Positions 54,049 through 62,442 of a stretch of 64,000 bases of DNA are shown one piece after another (position 1 is the stretch's first letter; each line of letters begins with the position of its first letter). The notes below the pieces were generated by a model. That model saw only the letters and a list, made by a program, of their open reading frames with translations. It did no database searches and was not told the origin of the DNA. The stretch lies in assembly GCF_001656035.1 (NCBI RefSeq), contig NZ_CP010029.1:2525309-2589308 (forward strand). Direction: 5' to 3'. Source of the stretch: Yersinia entomophaga. Its GTDB lineage: Bacteria > Pseudomonadota > Gammaproteobacteria > Enterobacterales > Enterobacteriaceae. The position numbers were made by a program, and so were the translations under genes.

Positions 54049-55746
54049 ATGGGCGTTAGCCAGACCGAACTGATTTTTTCATTACTGCAACAAATGTGCG
54101 TATATCTGGTTATCGCATACCTGCTCAGTAAAACACCGCTTTTCATTCCATTGATGCAAGTCACCATCCGCTTGCCGCACAAGCTGGTGTGCTATCTCAC
54201 CTTTTCCATGTTTTGCATCATGGGGACTTATTTCGGCCTGCATATTGATGATTCCATTGCCAATACACGTGCTATTGGTGCGGTTTTAGGCGGCGTACTG
54301 GGGGGACCATCCGTCGGTTTTCTGGTCGGCTTAACCGGCGGATTACACCGTTATTCTCTGGGAGGAATGACCGCGACCGCCTGTATGCTCTCCACGGTCG
54401 CGGAAGGTCTGATAGGCGGCTTCCTTCATAACTACCTGATTCGTAGGAATCGGCTGGATTTACTGTTCCAACCTTTAGTGATTGCTGGCATGACGTTAGT
54501 GGCGGAAGTGCTGCAAATGCTGATTATTCTGGCGGTTTCGCGCCCCTTTTCCGAAGCGGTGGAACTGGTTGAAAATATTGCATTGCCGATGATGATCACC
54601 AATACCATTGGCGCAGCTATGTTCATGCGCATCCTACTGGATCGGCGCGCTATTTTCGAAAAATACACCACGGCATTTTCGGCTAAAGCCTTACAGATCG
54701 CCGCCAGAGCAGAAGGACTATTGCGACACGGATTTGATCAGCAAAACAGTATGCGAGTAGCGCGGATTCTGTATGAGGAATTGGGCGTTGGGGCGGTGGC
54801 GATTACCGATAGAGAAAAGCTTCTGGCCTTTATCGGCACCGGCTCAGATCATCATATTGTCGGTTCCGCGATTACTTCACACCACACTCATCGAGCCATC
54901 GGAATGGATCAGGTGGTTTATGCCGACGGCAACGCGGTGCCCTATACCTGTTCGATTTCACCCACTTGCAAACTAGGCTCTACGCTGGTTATTCCTCTAC
55001 GAGGAGAAGAACATCGCGTCATCGGCAGCATTAAACTGTATGAACCGAAAACCAAGCTGTTTTCCAGTATCAACCGCACGCTAGGGGAAGGCATTGCTCA
55101 CCTTCTATCGGCGCAGATTATGGCGGGTAGATTTGAGCAACAAAAACAATTATTAGCCCAGTCGGAGATCAAACTCCTCCACGCTCAGGTAAATCCGCAT
55201 TTTCTATTCAACGCCCTCAATACCTTATCGGTTGTGATTCGTCGCGATCCCAATCACGCTCGCAAACTGGTGCTTTCACTTTCCACCTTCTTCCGTAAAA
55301 ACCTGAAGCGCAGCCACGATGTCGTTACTCTGAGCGATGAAATTGAGCATGTGAATGCTTACCTGGAAATTGAAAAAGCGCGCTTTGCCGATCGATTGAA
55401 CGTCAATATCGCCCTGCCAGAAAATATTCTGGCTGCCCGACTACCCGCGTTCTCTTTGCAGCCGGTGGTAGAAAATGCCATTAAACACGGAATTTCTCAG
55501 ATGTTCAGCAATGGAAATATTACCCTACGCGGCAATATGCAGGATGGAATCCTGACGTTGGAAGTAGAAGATAATGCGGGATTGTATGAATCCAAGCCCG
55601 ACGGGGACGGATTGGGCATGAATCTGGTCGACAGACGTATCAAGGTGCGTTATGGCCAGCAGTACGGCGTGACCGTGACCTGTGAGACGGACATATATAC
55701 CCGTATCTCGATTAAATTACCGTTCCATACCGCAGCAGAAAATTGA
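54049..55746 (+). CDS. btsS: BtsS/YehU-type sensor histidine kinase, without adjacent BtsR
   Basis: 565 residues, closely similar to E. coli BtsS (YehU) along the length: LLQQMCVYLVIAYLLSKTPLFIP at the N-terminus, GLHIDDSIANTRAIGAV, GGLHRYSLGGMTA. About six membrane helices (5-195, LytS-type 5TM region), a GAF domain (about 215-355) with a cysteine pair (CSISPTC), then a LytS-type kinase with NPHFLFNALN (His384) and GLGMNLVDRR. In E. coli BtsS is a high-affinity pyruvate sensor paired with BtsR, which overlaps it; here a terminator follows directly and no response regulator is encoded nearby. The related PyrS (YpdA) has the same architecture, but the sequence reads as BtsS. Confidence 0.85.
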   Translation: MGVSQTELIFSLLQQMCVYLVIAYLLSKTPLFIPLMQVTIRLPHKLVCYLTFSMFCIMGTYFGLHIDDSIANTRAIGAVLGGVLGGPSVGFLVGLTGGLHRYSLGGMTATACMLSTVAEGLIGGFLHNYLIRRNRLDLLFQPLVIAGMTLVAEVLQMLIILAVSRPFSEAVELVENIALPMMITNTIGAAMFMRILLDRRAIFEKYTTAFSAKALQIAARAEGLLRHGFDQQNSMRVARILYEELGVGAVAITDREKLLAFIGTGSDHHIVGSAITSHHTHRAIGMDQVVYADGNAVPYTCSISPTCKLGSTLVIPLRGEEHRVIGSIKLYEPKTKLFSSINRTLGEGIAHLLSAQIMAGRFEQQKQLLAQSEIKLLHAQVNPHFLFNALNTLSVVIRRDPNHARKLVLSLSTFFRKNLKRSHDVVTLSDEIEHVNAYLEIEKARFADRLNVNIALPENILAARLPAFSLQPVVENAIKHGISQMFSNGNITLRGNMQDGILTLEVEDNAGLYESKPDGDGLGMNLVDRRIKVRYGQQYGVTVTCETDIYTRISIKLPFHTAAEN

Positions 55747-55770
55747 ATTAATCCGCTGATATTTAGCGAT

Positions 55771-55801
55771 AAAAAAAGGTTGCTAGCATCGCAACCTTTT
55801 T
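55771..55801 (+). terminator. btsS terminator
   Basis: AAAAGGTTGC pairs with GCAACCTTTT around a 7-base loop, followed by T-rich sequence. It lies 25 bases after btsS and can serve asd in the opposite direction. Confidence 0.85.
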
Positions 55802-55845
55802 GATTTTTTAGCGACTTCAGAACTACAGTTTTAGAGCGGCAGCGA

Positions 55846-56949
55846 TTACGCCAGAATCCGCAGCATACGGCGTAACGGTTCTGCCGCGCCCCAAAGCAAT
55901 TGGTCGCCAACGGTGAAGGCGGATAAATACTCCGGCCCCATGTTCAGCTTGCGCAAACGGCCTACCGGCGTATTCAACGTGCCGGTCACGGCGGCGGGAG
56001 TCAGCTCACGCATCGTCAACTCGCGATCGTTCGGGATGACTCGTACCCAATCATTGTGGGTTGCCAGCAACGCCTCGATTTCAATGAGCGGAAGGTCTTT
56101 TTTCAGTTTCAGAGTAAATGCCTGACTATGACAGCGCAGAGCGCCAACACGCACACATAACCCATCCACCGGAATAACGCTGCTGGTATTCAGAATTTTG
56201 TTCGTTTCCGCCTGGCCTTTCCACTCTTCCCGGCTCTGGCCGTTATCCAACGCTTTATCAATCCACGGAATCAGGCTGCCAGCCAATGGCACACCAAAGT
56301 TATCGGTTGGCAACGTGCCGCTGCGTGTCGCCGCCGTCACTTTACGCTCAATATCCAAAATGGCAGAAGCAGGGTTCTGTAGCTCTTTGGCTACGCCAGC
56401 GTGCAGCATACCCATTTGGGTTAGCAACTCACGCATATGACGAGCACCGCCGCCGGATGCAGCCTGATAAGTGGCAACAGACGCCCATTCGACCAGGTCA
56501 TTGGCAAACAGGCCACCCAGTGACATCAACATCAGGCTAACGGTGCAGTTACCGCCAACAAACGTTTTGATTCCCTGATTTAACCCTTGCTGAATCACAT
56601 CATTGTTTACCGGATCCAAAATAATAATGGCATCGTCTTTCATGCGCAGAGAAGAAGCTGCATCGATCCAAAAACCCTGCCAGCCGCTGGCACGCAGCTG
56701 AGGATAAATTCCGTTGGTATAATCCCCGCCCTGACAACTAATGATAATATCCAGAGCACGCAGCGCGTCGATATCATAAGCGTCTTGCAAGGTGCCCTGC
56801 TGACCGGTAAAAGTAGGCGCAGCCTGACCGTGCTGTGAAGTAGAGAAAAAGACCGGGCGGATGCCGTCAAAATCGCGTTCTTCGATCATGCGCTGCATGA
56901 GCACAGAGCCGACCATACCGCGCCAGCCGATAAAACCAACGTTTTTCAT
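55846..56949 (-). CDS. asd: Aspartate-semialdehyde dehydrogenase
   Basis: 367 residues. NADP-binding [14 protein letters not shown] at the N-terminus, catalytic Cys135 in GGNCTVSLM, substrate-binding [16 protein letters not shown]. Reduces aspartyl phosphate to aspartate semialdehyde for lysine, threonine, methionine and diaminopimelate. Transcribed toward btsS and divergent from yhgN, as with yhgN in E. coli. Confidence 0.96.
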   Translation of the reverse strand: MKNVGFIGWRGMVGSVLMQRMIEERDFDGIRPVFFSTSQHGQAAPTFTGQQGTLQDAYDIDALRALDIIISCQGGDYTNGIYPQLRASGWQGFWIDAASSLRMKDDAIIILDPVNNDVIQQGLNQGIKTFVGGNCTVSLMLMSLGGLFANDLVEWASVATYQAASGGGARHMRELLTQMGMLHAGVAKELQNPASAILDIERKVTAATRSGTLPTDNFGVPLAGSLIPWIDKALDNGQSREEWKGQAETNKILNTSSVIPVDGLCVRVGALRCHSQAFTLKLKKDLPLIEIEALLATHNDWVRVIPNDRELTMRELTPAAVTGTLNTPVGRLRKLNMGPEYLSAFTVGDQLLWGAAEPLRRMLRILA

Positions 56950-57187
56950 GTTTACTGTCCTGCCTTGGAAGAGGTGACAACCGATTAAGGGATGCCTGTC
57001 TTGTGGCGCTGCGCCGCCGAAAATGGCATGGCAGACTGACTCTAAGAGAGACCTGATACCACCTTACAAAATATGTAAAAAGTGGCAAGTTAATTTAATC
57101 GATGCCGGAGGAATTCACAGTAATCCTCCTAATACCCGAGCGTCTCTGGTTTGATATACCGGAAACTTTTAGTCCGTTGAGGTCACA

Positions 57188-57781
57188 ATGACAGAAATGA
57201 TTGCGGCAACCGTGTTGCTGTTTTTGATAATGGATCCTTTAGGCAATTTGCCCATTTTCATGTCGGTGCTCAAGCATCTGGAACCGAAGCGGCGACGGGT
57301 AGTGCTGATTCGCGAGCTGCTTATCTCACTTATCTTGATGTTGATTTTTTTGTTCGCGGGCGAGAATATTTTGGCGTTTTTGAACTTACGCACTGAAACC
57401 GTTTCGATTTCCGGCGGAATCATTCTGTTTTTAATCGCCATCAAAATGATTTTCCCTTCCAATGAAGGTCACTCAACCGACTTACCTGCTGGAGAAGAAC
57501 CATTCCTGGTTCCACTGGCAATTCCGCTAATGGCTGGCCCATCAATATTGGCCACACTGATGCTTCTTTCTCATCAATATCCAAATCGCATGAGCCATTT
57601 GGTGTTAGCGCTGCTGATCGCCTGGGGTTTATCCTCAGTTATCTTGTTGATGTCTGGTGTATTTTTACGTCTGTTGGGGGATAAAGGCGTCAGCGCATTG
57701 GAACGACTGATGGGATTGATTCTGGTGATGTTATCTACCCAGATGTTTTTAGATGGCGTCAGAGCCTATCTCACGGCCTAA
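57188..57781 (+). CDS. yhgN: YhgN, MarC-family inner-membrane protein
   Basis: 197 residues, six membrane helices, MarC/UPF0056 family (LLFLIMDPLGNLPIFMSVLKHL at the start, VPLAIPLMAGPSILATLML in the middle). Physiological role not established. Divergent from asd; convergent with gntK across a GGGGCCA/TGGCCCC hairpin (57812-57829). Confidence 0.93.
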   Translation: MTEMIAATVLLFLIMDPLGNLPIFMSVLKHLEPKRRRVVLIRELLISLILMLIFLFAGENILAFLNLRTETVSISGGIILFLIAIKMIFPSNEGHSTDLPAGEEPFLVPLAIPLMAGPSILATLMLLSHQYPNRMSHLVLALLIAWGLSSVILLMSGVFLRLLGDKGVSALERLMGLILVMLSTQMFLDGVRAYLTA

Positions 57782-57850
57782 TTCATCGGCGACGACGATA
57801 AAAACACACAAGGGGCCACGATTGGCCCCGATAACCAAGCGGTGCCGAAG

Positions 57851-58363
57851 CTAGACTTTATGGCTCAGCGCCGCCACGCAGCGACGTACTACTTCATCAA
57901 TATCGGCATCGATATCCACGCAAATCACGTCTTTCTCGTCTGCCAGAGGCTCTTCCAAGGTTTCAAACTGGCTTTTCAGCAGATCGGTGGGCATAAAATG
58001 ACCCGAACGAGCTTTTAATCGCTCCATAATCACGTCAAAGCTGCCTTTCAGATAGAGAAAAACCATATCTTTATTGCCTTCCCGCAGGCAATCGCGGTAA
58101 CGACGTTTTAGAGCAGAACAGACAATAATACCGGTTTCGTTTTTATGGTTCAGGCTGTAGGCCGCGTCGCTCAAACGTTCCAGCCACGGCATTCTGTCGT
58201 CATCATTTAACGGATGCCCGCTGGCCATTTTTTGAATATTGGCGCGCGGATGCAGATCATCACCGTCAATAAATTTGGCGTGAATTGCATGAGCAACGGC
58301 TTCACCCACCGTCGTTTTTCCGCTGCCCGATACGCCCATCACAATGATGCTATGTCCTGCCAT
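57851..58363 (-). CDS. gntK: Gluconate kinase
   Basis: 170 residues, P-loop GVSGSGKTT at about 10-18, substrate region DGDDLHP and SGHPLNDDDR. Phosphorylates gluconate to 6-phosphogluconate, entry into the Entner-Doudoroff and pentose phosphate routes. In E. coli gntR, gntK and gntU are co-directional; here gntK is divergent from gntT across a GntR operator region. Confidence 0.95.
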   Translation of the reverse strand: MAGHSIIVMGVSGSGKTTVGEAVAHAIHAKFIDGDDLHPRANIQKMASGHPLNDDDRMPWLERLSDAAYSLNHKNETGIIVCSALKRRYRDCLREGNKDMVFLYLKGSFDVIMERLKARSGHFMPTDLLKSQFETLEEPLADEKDVICVDIDADIDEVVRRCVAALSHKV

Positions 58364-58423
58364 AAGTTTGATCTCTATCTCAGAATGGGAATTTTACCCT
58401 GTTTGACGGTTCCGTATTTTAAC

Positions 58424-58453
58424 ATGTTACCGGTATCATGATACCGGTAACAA
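58424..58453. promoter_or_regulatory. Paired GntR operators forming a 28-bp perfect palindrome
   Basis: From 58425 to 58452 the sequence is its own reverse complement (half TGTTACCGGTATCA). Each half reads as a GntR-type operator (ATGTTACCGGTATCAT and its mirror), close to the E. coli consensus ATGTTACCGATAACAT. Positioned between the divergent gntK (61 bases away) and gntT. Confidence 0.75.
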
Positions 58454-58460
58454 ATGGAGA

Positions 58461-58476
58461 TGTGACTTTTATCACA
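58461..58476 (+). promoter_or_regulatory. CRP site in the gntK-gntT region
   Basis: TGTGACTTTTATCACA has both half-sites TGTGA and TCACA perfect with a 6-base spacer. It sits 8 bases from the GntR palindrome on the gntT side, consistent with catabolite control of gluconate uptake. Confidence 0.8.
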
Positions 58477-58841
58477 AAGGGAAGAACACCGGGTTTTGTA
58501 CTCAATCGCGCAATCACGCCAGCCTGTTTAAAGACTGAGCGTAATAATAAAAGGAAGGTTCTTATCCCGTTACCTGTCCTGGATAAGCACCCTACCCCAC
58601 TAATTTCGCGTTGCAGCAAAATGAGCAATATCAATACCTATAGCTTTCAGATTACAGCCAAACGGCAATTGGCCTCCATCCGAGGAGCTTAGTCCGCTAA
58701 GTGAATCGAGATAGCCAAAACAGCCGGTGTCGCTGCAACGGGAAAGAGACAAGGTACAAAGTCAGAAAACGCCGCTGCGGCGAGAAAAAAGCAGGGTAAA
58801 TAAATCATAACTAAAAGCGATAAATAGGTTGGAGAAATGCT
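58477..58841 (+). other. Long leader region of gntT
   Basis: About 365 bases between the CRP site and gntT ATG. If CRP acts near -41.5, transcription would begin near 58510, giving a leader of about 330 nt. An open frame at 58438-58692 has no codon signature or ribosome-binding site and is not called. Short inverted repeats near 58685-58700 may form local structure. Confidence 0.35.
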
Positions 58842-60158
58842 ATGCCATTAGTCATTGTCGCGGTTGGCGTTGCCATGCTGCTGTTACTGATGATCCGTTT
58901 CAAGCTGAACGGGTTTATCTCGCTGATTCTGGTCGCTCTGGCGGTCGGAATTATGCAGGGTATGCCGGTTGATAAAGTGGTCGGCTCGATTAAAGCCGGG
59001 GTTGGCGGCACGCTTGGCAGCCTGGCGCTAATTATGGGCTTTGGTGCCATGCTGGGTAAACTGCTGGCGGACTGCGGCGGTGCTCAACGCATCGCTACCA
59101 CGCTGATTGATAAATTCGGCAGACAACATATTCAATGGGCCGTGGTACTGACAGGTTTTACCGTCGGTTTTGCCCTGTTTTATGAGGTCGGTTTCGTACT
59201 ATTACTACCGCTGGTATTCAGCATTGCGGCGTCTGCACGCATTCCTTTGCTGTATATCGGTGTGCCAATGGCTGCTGCGCTTTCGGTCACTCACGGCTTT
59301 CTGCCTCCTCACCCCGGCCCAACGGCGATTGCGACCATTTTCCATGCCGATATGGGTAAAACCTTGCTGTACGGCACCTTACTGGCTATTCCAACGGTCA
59401 TATTAGCTGGTCCGGTTTATGCTCGATTCCTGAAGGGCATTGATAAGCCGGTTCCTGAAGGTTTATACAACCCAAAAACCTTTACCGATGAAGAAATGCC
59501 GAGCTTTGGCGTCAGTGTTGCGACCGCTCTGGTGCCGGTTATTCTGATGGCGCTGCGTGCCGTAGCCGAGATGATTTTGCCAAAAGGGCATCCGGTTCTG
59601 GCTTATGCCGAATTCTTCGGCGATCCGGTTATTGCGACCCTTATCGCTGTATTAATCGCTATTTTCACCTTTGGCCTGAACCGCGGGCGCTCCATGGAAT
59701 CGGTAATGGATACCGTAACCGACTCCATTAAAATCATCGCTATGATGCTGTTGGTTATTGGCGGTGGCGGCGCATTCAAGCAGGTATTGGTGGACAGCGG
59801 CGTTGAACAATATATTGCCGGTATGATGAGCGGCAGCGGTGTATCACCAATTCTGATGGCTTGGTCTATCGCGGCACTGTTGCGTATCGCGCTGGGTTCT
59901 GCCACGGTCGCGGCCATTACCGCCGGAGGTATTGTTGCTCCATTGATTGCCACCACCGGTGCCAGCCCAGAGCTGATGGTTATTGCCGTCGGTTCCGGCA
60001 GCGTGATTTTCTCTCACGTTAACGATCCGGGCTTCTGGCTGTTTAAGGAATATTTCAATCTGACCATTATGGAAACCATTAAATCCTGGTCAGTGCTGGA
60101 AACCATCATTTCAGTATGTGGATTAGTCGGCTGCCTGTTATTGGCTATGGTGATTTAA
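58842..60158 (+). CDS. gntT: GntT, high-affinity gluconate/H+ symporter
   Basis: 438 residues, exactly the E. coli GntT length, and reads as GntT rather than GntU (KAGVGGTLGSLALIMGFGAMLGKLLADCGGAQRIA, TGFTVGFALFYEVGFVLLLPL, FLPPHPGPTAIATIF). Around 12 to 14 membrane helices. In E. coli gntT lies between nfuA and malQ, not next to gntK/gntR. Ends with a terminator shared with gntR. Confidence 0.95.
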   Translation: MPLVIVAVGVAMLLLLMIRFKLNGFISLILVALAVGIMQGMPVDKVVGSIKAGVGGTLGSLALIMGFGAMLGKLLADCGGAQRIATTLIDKFGRQHIQWAVVLTGFTVGFALFYEVGFVLLLPLVFSIAASARIPLLYIGVPMAAALSVTHGFLPPHPGPTAIATIFHADMGKTLLYGTLLAIPTVILAGPVYARFLKGIDKPVPEGLYNPKTFTDEEMPSFGVSVATALVPVILMALRAVAEMILPKGHPVLAYAEFFGDPVIATLIAVLIAIFTFGLNRGRSMESVMDTVTDSIKIIAMMLLVIGGGGAFKQVLVDSGVEQYIAGMMSGSGVSPILMAWSIAALLRIALGSATVAAITAGGIVAPLIATTGASPELMVIAVGSGSVIFSHVNDPGFWLFKEYFNLTIMETIKSWSVLETIISVCGLVGCLLLAMVI

Positions 60159-60185
60159 TTCGCTGAGTTTGAAGGTTAGTTCACA

Positions 60186-60224
60186 CAAAAAAGGCCTGCT
60201 GTCGAAAGATAGCGGGCCTTTTCT
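60186..60224. terminator. Terminator between gntT and gntR
   Basis: AAAAGGCCTGCT pairs with AGCGGGCCTTTT around GTCGAAAGAT-type loop sequence, with T run on the plus strand and A run on the other. Between convergent genes. Confidence 0.8.
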
Positions 60225-60237
60225 TTAACGCCATTAT

Positions 60238-61233
60238 TCAGATACTGCCACCGGGCAGAATAGTGAAGCCGACATCGACCATTTTGGGTGACACCGATTC
60301 ACCACGCAGCCTGGCAATCAGACGTTCTGCACCTATTTGCCCCATTTTTTCGCGGGGAGTCAGTACGCTAGCCAAACGCGGCACCATCGACTGCCCAATA
60401 TCATGGCCGTGGAAACCAGCAATCGCCATATCCTGCGGGATAGATAATCCCTGGCGTTGACATTCGAAAAACGCGCCGATGGCCAAGTCATCATTGGTAC
60501 AGAAAATACTGTCGATCTGCGGATAACTAACCTGCGCTTCACGCAACAGCTCGCCACCGGCAGAATAGGAAGATGAGCGGCTGGTCATAATACTGACCGG
60601 CTCTAAACCCGATTCTCTCATCGCCTGCTCGTAACCCTGCTGCTTAATCACCGTTCGCTCATCCTGACGCGCACCGAAATAGACTACGTGACGGTGGCCC
60701 TGAGTGATAATTTGCTGAGTCATCTGGCGAGCGGCTTCAAAATTGTTAAATCCAACCGCCAGATCGATGCAGGGGGAAACACAATCCATCAATTCGATCA
60801 CCGGAATACCGGACACCTGAATCATTTTTAAGGTACGGGGAGTGTGATTCCGTTCGGAGAGAATCAGACCGTCGATGTTATAAGACAGCAGCGAGGTCAG
60901 GCGTTGTTCTTCCAGCTCTTTCTGATAACCATAGTGAGCCAGCATGGTTTGATAGCCGTGAACGTCTGTGACGCTCTCAATACCGCGTAAAACCTCGGCA
61001 AATACCTGATTAGTTAATGAAGGCAATAATACGCCAATCGCCCGGCTGGTGGCGTTTGACAGAATATCCGGCGCACGGTTGGGGATATAGCCCAACTCAT
61101 CCAATGCCACCGCAATTTTCCCCTGTAGCACGGCGGAAACCTGCTGCGGATTACGCAAATAGCGGCTAACCGTCATTTTCGTGACGCCAACCATATCAGC
61201 TACATCTTGAAGCACTGGCCTTTTTTTCTTCAT
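60238..61233 (-). CDS. gntR: GntR, LacI-family gluconate repressor
   Basis: 331 residues from ATG 61233 (MKKKRPVLQDVADMVGVTKMTVSRYLRNPQQV); two extra codons upstream from TTG are unlikely. LacI-type helix-turn-helix and hinge (PNRAPDILSNATSRAIGVLLPSL), periplasmic-binding-like sensor domain, and the characteristic ending TILPGGSI shared with E. coli GntR. Represses gntK/gntT through the palindrome at 58424-58453 and releases with gluconate. Confidence 0.96.
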   Translation of the reverse strand: MKKKRPVLQDVADMVGVTKMTVSRYLRNPQQVSAVLQGKIAVALDELGYIPNRAPDILSNATSRAIGVLLPSLTNQVFAEVLRGIESVTDVHGYQTMLAHYGYQKELEEQRLTSLLSYNIDGLILSERNHTPRTLKMIQVSGIPVIELMDCVSPCIDLAVGFNNFEAARQMTQQIITQGHRHVVYFGARQDERTVIKQQGYEQAMRESGLEPVSIMTSRSSSYSAGGELLREAQVSYPQIDSIFCTNDDLAIGAFFECQRQGLSIPQDMAIAGFHGHDIGQSMVPRLASVLTPREKMGQIGAERLIARLRGESVSPKMVDVGFTILPGGSI

Positions 61234-61275
61234 TATCAATGAACTGGCGCAAGAGAGACGGGCGGGGATTTTAAC

Positions 61276-61313
61276 AAAAAAAAGGGTATAACGCGATGCG
61301 CATACCCTTTTTA
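61276..61313 (-). terminator. yhhW terminator
   Basis: AAAAGGGTAT pairs with ATACCCTTTT around ACGCGATGCGC-type loop; on the minus strand the T run follows the stem. Located 15 to 50 bases after yhhW. Confidence 0.8.
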
Positions 61314-61328
61314 GCCGATAAATGAAGG

Positions 61329-62024
61329 TTAAACCGGTGGCAGATCAAATAACAATATCTCACTGTCTTCATCGGCATGAATCGACAATGCGGTTTCATC
61401 CCAAATGGCGAAAGCATCGCTGGTGCCTGCGTGATGACCATTGATAGCAACCTTGCCACGTACTACCTGAATCCAGATTCTGCGCTCCGCCTGAATCTGA
61501 TAAACAGATTGTTCATCTTTTTTCAGCGCCCAGCGCGATAGCGTCATATCTTGGAACACTTTCAGAGAACCGTCGCGAGCATCCGGAGACAGCACCAACT
61601 GGCGCCCCTGTGGGTTATCAAAGCGCTTTTGTTCATAGCGCGGTGGTAAACCATTAGTTTCAGGAATAATCCAGATTTGATATAGGTGCAACGGCTGGTC
61701 ACTACGACCATTGTATTCAGAGTGGCGCACACCCGTGCCGGCACTCATAATCTGGAACTCACCCGCATGGATTTGTTCTTTATTGCCCATGCTGTCCTGA
61801 TGTTCTACGGTTCCCGATAGTACATAGGTTAGAATTTCCATATCCTTATGGGGATGAGTACCGAAACCCTGCCCAGCGTCGATCACGTCTTCGTTAATCA
61901 CCCGCAGCGCCGAGAACCCCATAAAGTTAGCGTCATAATAATCAGCGAATGAGAAGGTATGCCAGCTATCTAACCAGCCGTGATTAGCGTGACCGCGTTC
62001 TTCTGCTTTGCGTAGATAAATCAT
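61329..62024 (-). CDS. yhhW: YhhW, pirin-family quercetin 2,3-dioxygenase
   Basis: 231 residues from ATG 62024 (MIYLRKAEERGHANHGWLDSWHTFSFADYYD), eight bases after GAGGAG. Pirin metal ligands in GTHPHKDMEIL (two His) and GVRHSEYN with Glu. E. coli YhhW cleaves quercetin in vitro and binds a divalent metal. Next to gntR as in E. coli, but yhhX, which follows in E. coli, is missing. Confidence 0.94.
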   Translation of the reverse strand: MIYLRKAEERGHANHGWLDSWHTFSFADYYDANFMGFSALRVINEDVIDAGQGFGTHPHKDMEILTYVLSGTVEHQDSMGNKEQIHAGEFQIMSAGTGVRHSEYNGRSDQPLHLYQIWIIPETNGLPPRYEQKRFDNPQGRQLVLSPDARDGSLKVFQDMTLSRWALKKDEQSVYQIQAERRIWIQVVRGKVAINGHHAGTSDAFAIWDETALSIHADEDSEILLFDLPPV

Positions 62025-62204
62025 ATTCAATTCTCCTCAACGTTTTCTTTAGTCTAGATGTCGCAGGAAAATATGAAAGCGTAAAAAACTCATCCCTCTG
62101 TTCAAATAATTCGACAAAGAAAAAAGCATAAAAACAAAGCGTGTGCAGAGGCAGAAAATGCGGAAATCAAACAAGCCGTTGCGACTATTCCACCGAGAAA
62201 AGGC
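62025..62204. other. Gap between yhhW and ryhB
   Basis: About 180 bases where E. coli carries yhhX. No gene is seen; the open minus-strand frame at 62049-62276 overlaps RyhB and has no family signature. Confidence 0.5.
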
Positions 62205-62300
62205 AAAAAAAAAGCCAGCACCCGGCTGGCTAAGTAAACACTGGAAGCAATGTGAGCAATGTCGTGCCTTCGTCATGTGAACACCTAAACTTTGATGGTC
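62205..62300 (-). ncRNA. ryhB: RyhB, Fur-regulated iron-sparing small RNA
   Basis: Minus strand. The core GCACGACATTGCTCACATTG, followed by CTTCCAGT, TTACTTAGCCAGCCGG, then GTGCTGGC and a run of nine T, is near-identical to the central pairing region and terminator of E. coli RyhB. The terminator is AGCCAGC/GCTGGCT plus T run (62205-62220 and onwards). The 5' 30 or so bases differ from E. coli and the transcription start is estimated (62300 plus or minus 10). It sits between yhhW and yhhY, the E. coli location, with a strong Fur box upstream. Represses mRNAs for iron-using proteins with Hfq when iron is scarce. Confidence 0.93.
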
Positions 62301-62314
62301 TCACTTGAAAGCAT

Positions 62315-62333
62315 GACAATGATAATCATTATC
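62315..62333 (-). promoter_or_regulatory. Fur box of ryhB
   Basis: GACAATGATAATCATTATC matches the 19-base consensus GATAATGATAATCATTATC at 18 positions, overlapping the predicted ryhB promoter. It is the best Fur site in the window. Confidence 0.9.
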
Positions 62334-62442
62334 ACTCTCAACTGTAAAGCATTATTTTTAATCAATGCGAATATAATTGACTGCGATGAATAAACCGATA
62401 CTTTGTTAGGTTATTCAAACACTAATCAATAGGAAAAGCCCT

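Noticed and set aside
53925..54182. 85-codon minus-strand open frame upstream of btsS
   Set aside because: It runs antisense into btsS, has no recognisable domain and lacks a good ribosome-binding site.
58438..58692. 84-codon plus-strand open frame upstream of gntT
   Set aside because: It begins inside the GntR palindrome, crosses the CRP site and shows no protein-like composition or ribosome-binding site.
62049..62276. 75-codon minus-strand open frame
   Set aside because: It overlaps the RyhB RNA, including its terminator, and has no ribosome-binding site or family resemblance.
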